From NCBI GenBank assembly GCA_019509685.1, contig JAEKLU010000075.1:1-6714 (forward strand): a stretch of DNA of 6,714 bases. The letters are read 5' to 3'. Position 1 is the first letter of the stretch, and each line of letters opens with the position of its first letter. The notes beneath the pieces were generated by a model that saw only the letters and a list, made by a program, of their open reading frames with translations, searched no databases and was not told where the DNA came from. Shown one piece after another: positions 6,155-6,714 of the stretch. The stretch comes from Mesorhizobium sp. (GTDB lineage Bacteria; Pseudomonadota; Alphaproteobacteria; Rhizobiales; Rhizobiaceae). A program made the position numbers and the translations under genes.

Positions 6155-6714
6155 ATGTCCCATGATCATGACCACGACAACGAGCTCGATCCGTTTGCGG
6201 CGCGTGTGCGCGCGCTGGAAACGATACTCACGCAAAAGGGCCTGATCGATCCGGCGGCCATCGACGTCATCGTCGACACCTACGAGACCAAGATCGGCCC
6301 GCGCAACGGCGCGCGCGTGGTGGCCAAGGCCTGGGGCGATCCGGCCTATGCCGACTGGCTGAAACGCGATGCGACGGCGGCGATCGAAGCGCTCTCCTAT
6401 TCCGGCCGCCAGGGCGAGCACATGCAGGCGGTGTTCAACACCGAGGAGACGCACAACCTCGTCGTCTGCACGCTGTGTTCCTGCTATCCATGGTCGGTGC
6501 TCGGACTGCCGCCGGTCTGGTACAAGGCGCCGCCTTACCGGTCGCGGGCGGTGATCGATCCGCGCGGCGTGCTGGAAGAATTCGGACTGACGCTGCCGGC
6601 GGAGAAGAAGATCCGGGTCTGGGATTCGACCGCCGAGCTTCGCTACCTTGTGGTGCCGATGCGCGCGGAGGGCACCGAGAGCTGGAGCGAGGAAGAGCTC
6701 GCCGGGTTGGTGAG
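6155..6714 (+). CDS. nthA: Cobalt-type nitrile hydratase, alpha subunit (3' end cut off)
   Basis: The first 186 residues of the alpha subunit of nitrile hydratase, a cytoplasmic enzyme that hydrates nitriles to amides. The metal-binding loop [10 protein letters not shown] spans 104-113: C105, C108 and C110 with S109 are the expected metal ligands, C108 and C110 being those oxidised in the mature enzyme. Threonine at 106 (CTLCSC) marks the cobalt type; iron enzymes usually have [22 protein letters not shown] (48-63), [18 protein letters not shown] and [18 protein letters not shown] are family hallmarks. Compared with a usual length of about 200-215 residues, roughly 20-30 are missing at the window edge. 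The start is fixed by an in-frame stop at 6143-6145, but no good Shine-Dalgarno precedes it. The N-terminus alternates His and Asp (HDHDHD, residues 3-8), a possible metal-binding stretch. Thiocyanate hydrolase gamma shares the motif, but the LGLPP region favours nitrile hydratase. The beta subunit and cobalt activator are expected to the right. Confidence 0.92.
   Translation, partial: MSHDHDHDNELDPFAARVRALETILTQKGLIDPAAIDVIVDTYETKIGPRNGARVVAKAWGDPAYADWLKRDATAAIEALSYSGRQGEHMQAVFNTEETHNLVVCTLCSCYPWSVLGLPPVWYKAPPYRSRAVIDPRGVLEEFGLTLPAEKKIRVWDSTAELRYLVVPMRAEGTESWSEEELAGLV

Noticed and set aside
5789..6454. Minus-strand open frame crossing the pump end and nitrile hydratase start
   Set aside because: It is antisense to two well-supported genes and has an Arg/Pro/Ser-rich composition with no family resemblance.

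Overview
The window reads as chromosomal DNA of a GC-rich alphaproteobacterium. Codon third positions are strongly G/C, and the mix of genes (ilvN end, an EamB-like exporter, a small deaminase, an MdtC-like pump, a cobalt-type nitrile hydratase) fits Rhizobiales. Mesorhizobium or a close relative is my best guess, from general familiarity only. All supported genes lie on the + strand. No tRNA, rRNA, CRISPR array, insertion sequence or phage gene is visible.

Layout: (1) positions 2-136 are the last 44 codons of the acetolactate synthase regulatory subunit, followed by a plausible intrinsic terminator at 148-178. (2) 240-836 is a LysE/RhtB-family amino-acid exporter with its own Shine-Dalgarno sequence. 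(3) 957-1427 is a zinc-dependent nucleoside/guanine-type deaminase with a candidate promoter just upstream. (4) 1428-1645 is a 218-base leader holding a perfect 13-base inverted repeat and a second, longer hairpin. (5) 1646-2935 and 2932-6093 form a two-gene RND efflux operon: a periplasmic adaptor and an inner-membrane pump of the MdtB/MdtC branch, joined by an ATGA overlap. No outer-membrane channel gene is in the window. (6) 6155 to the right edge is the alpha subunit of a nitrile hydratase with the cobalt-type CTLCSC metal-binding motif, cut off before its C-terminus.

Functionally the window is a set of adjacent units, not one pathway. The adaptor and pump certainly work together as a proton-driven drug or toxicant exporter, which must borrow an outer-membrane channel encoded elsewhere. 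The exporter and deaminase look like single-gene units. The nitrile hydratase gene probably opens a separate nitrile-metabolism operon (beta subunit, cobalt activator, perhaps amidase) to the right of the window.

I did not find a convincing new biological system. The signals most worth a second look are non-coding: the palindrome ahead of the efflux operon, the hairpin around the pump stop codon, and the inverted repeat against the nitrile hydratase start codon.
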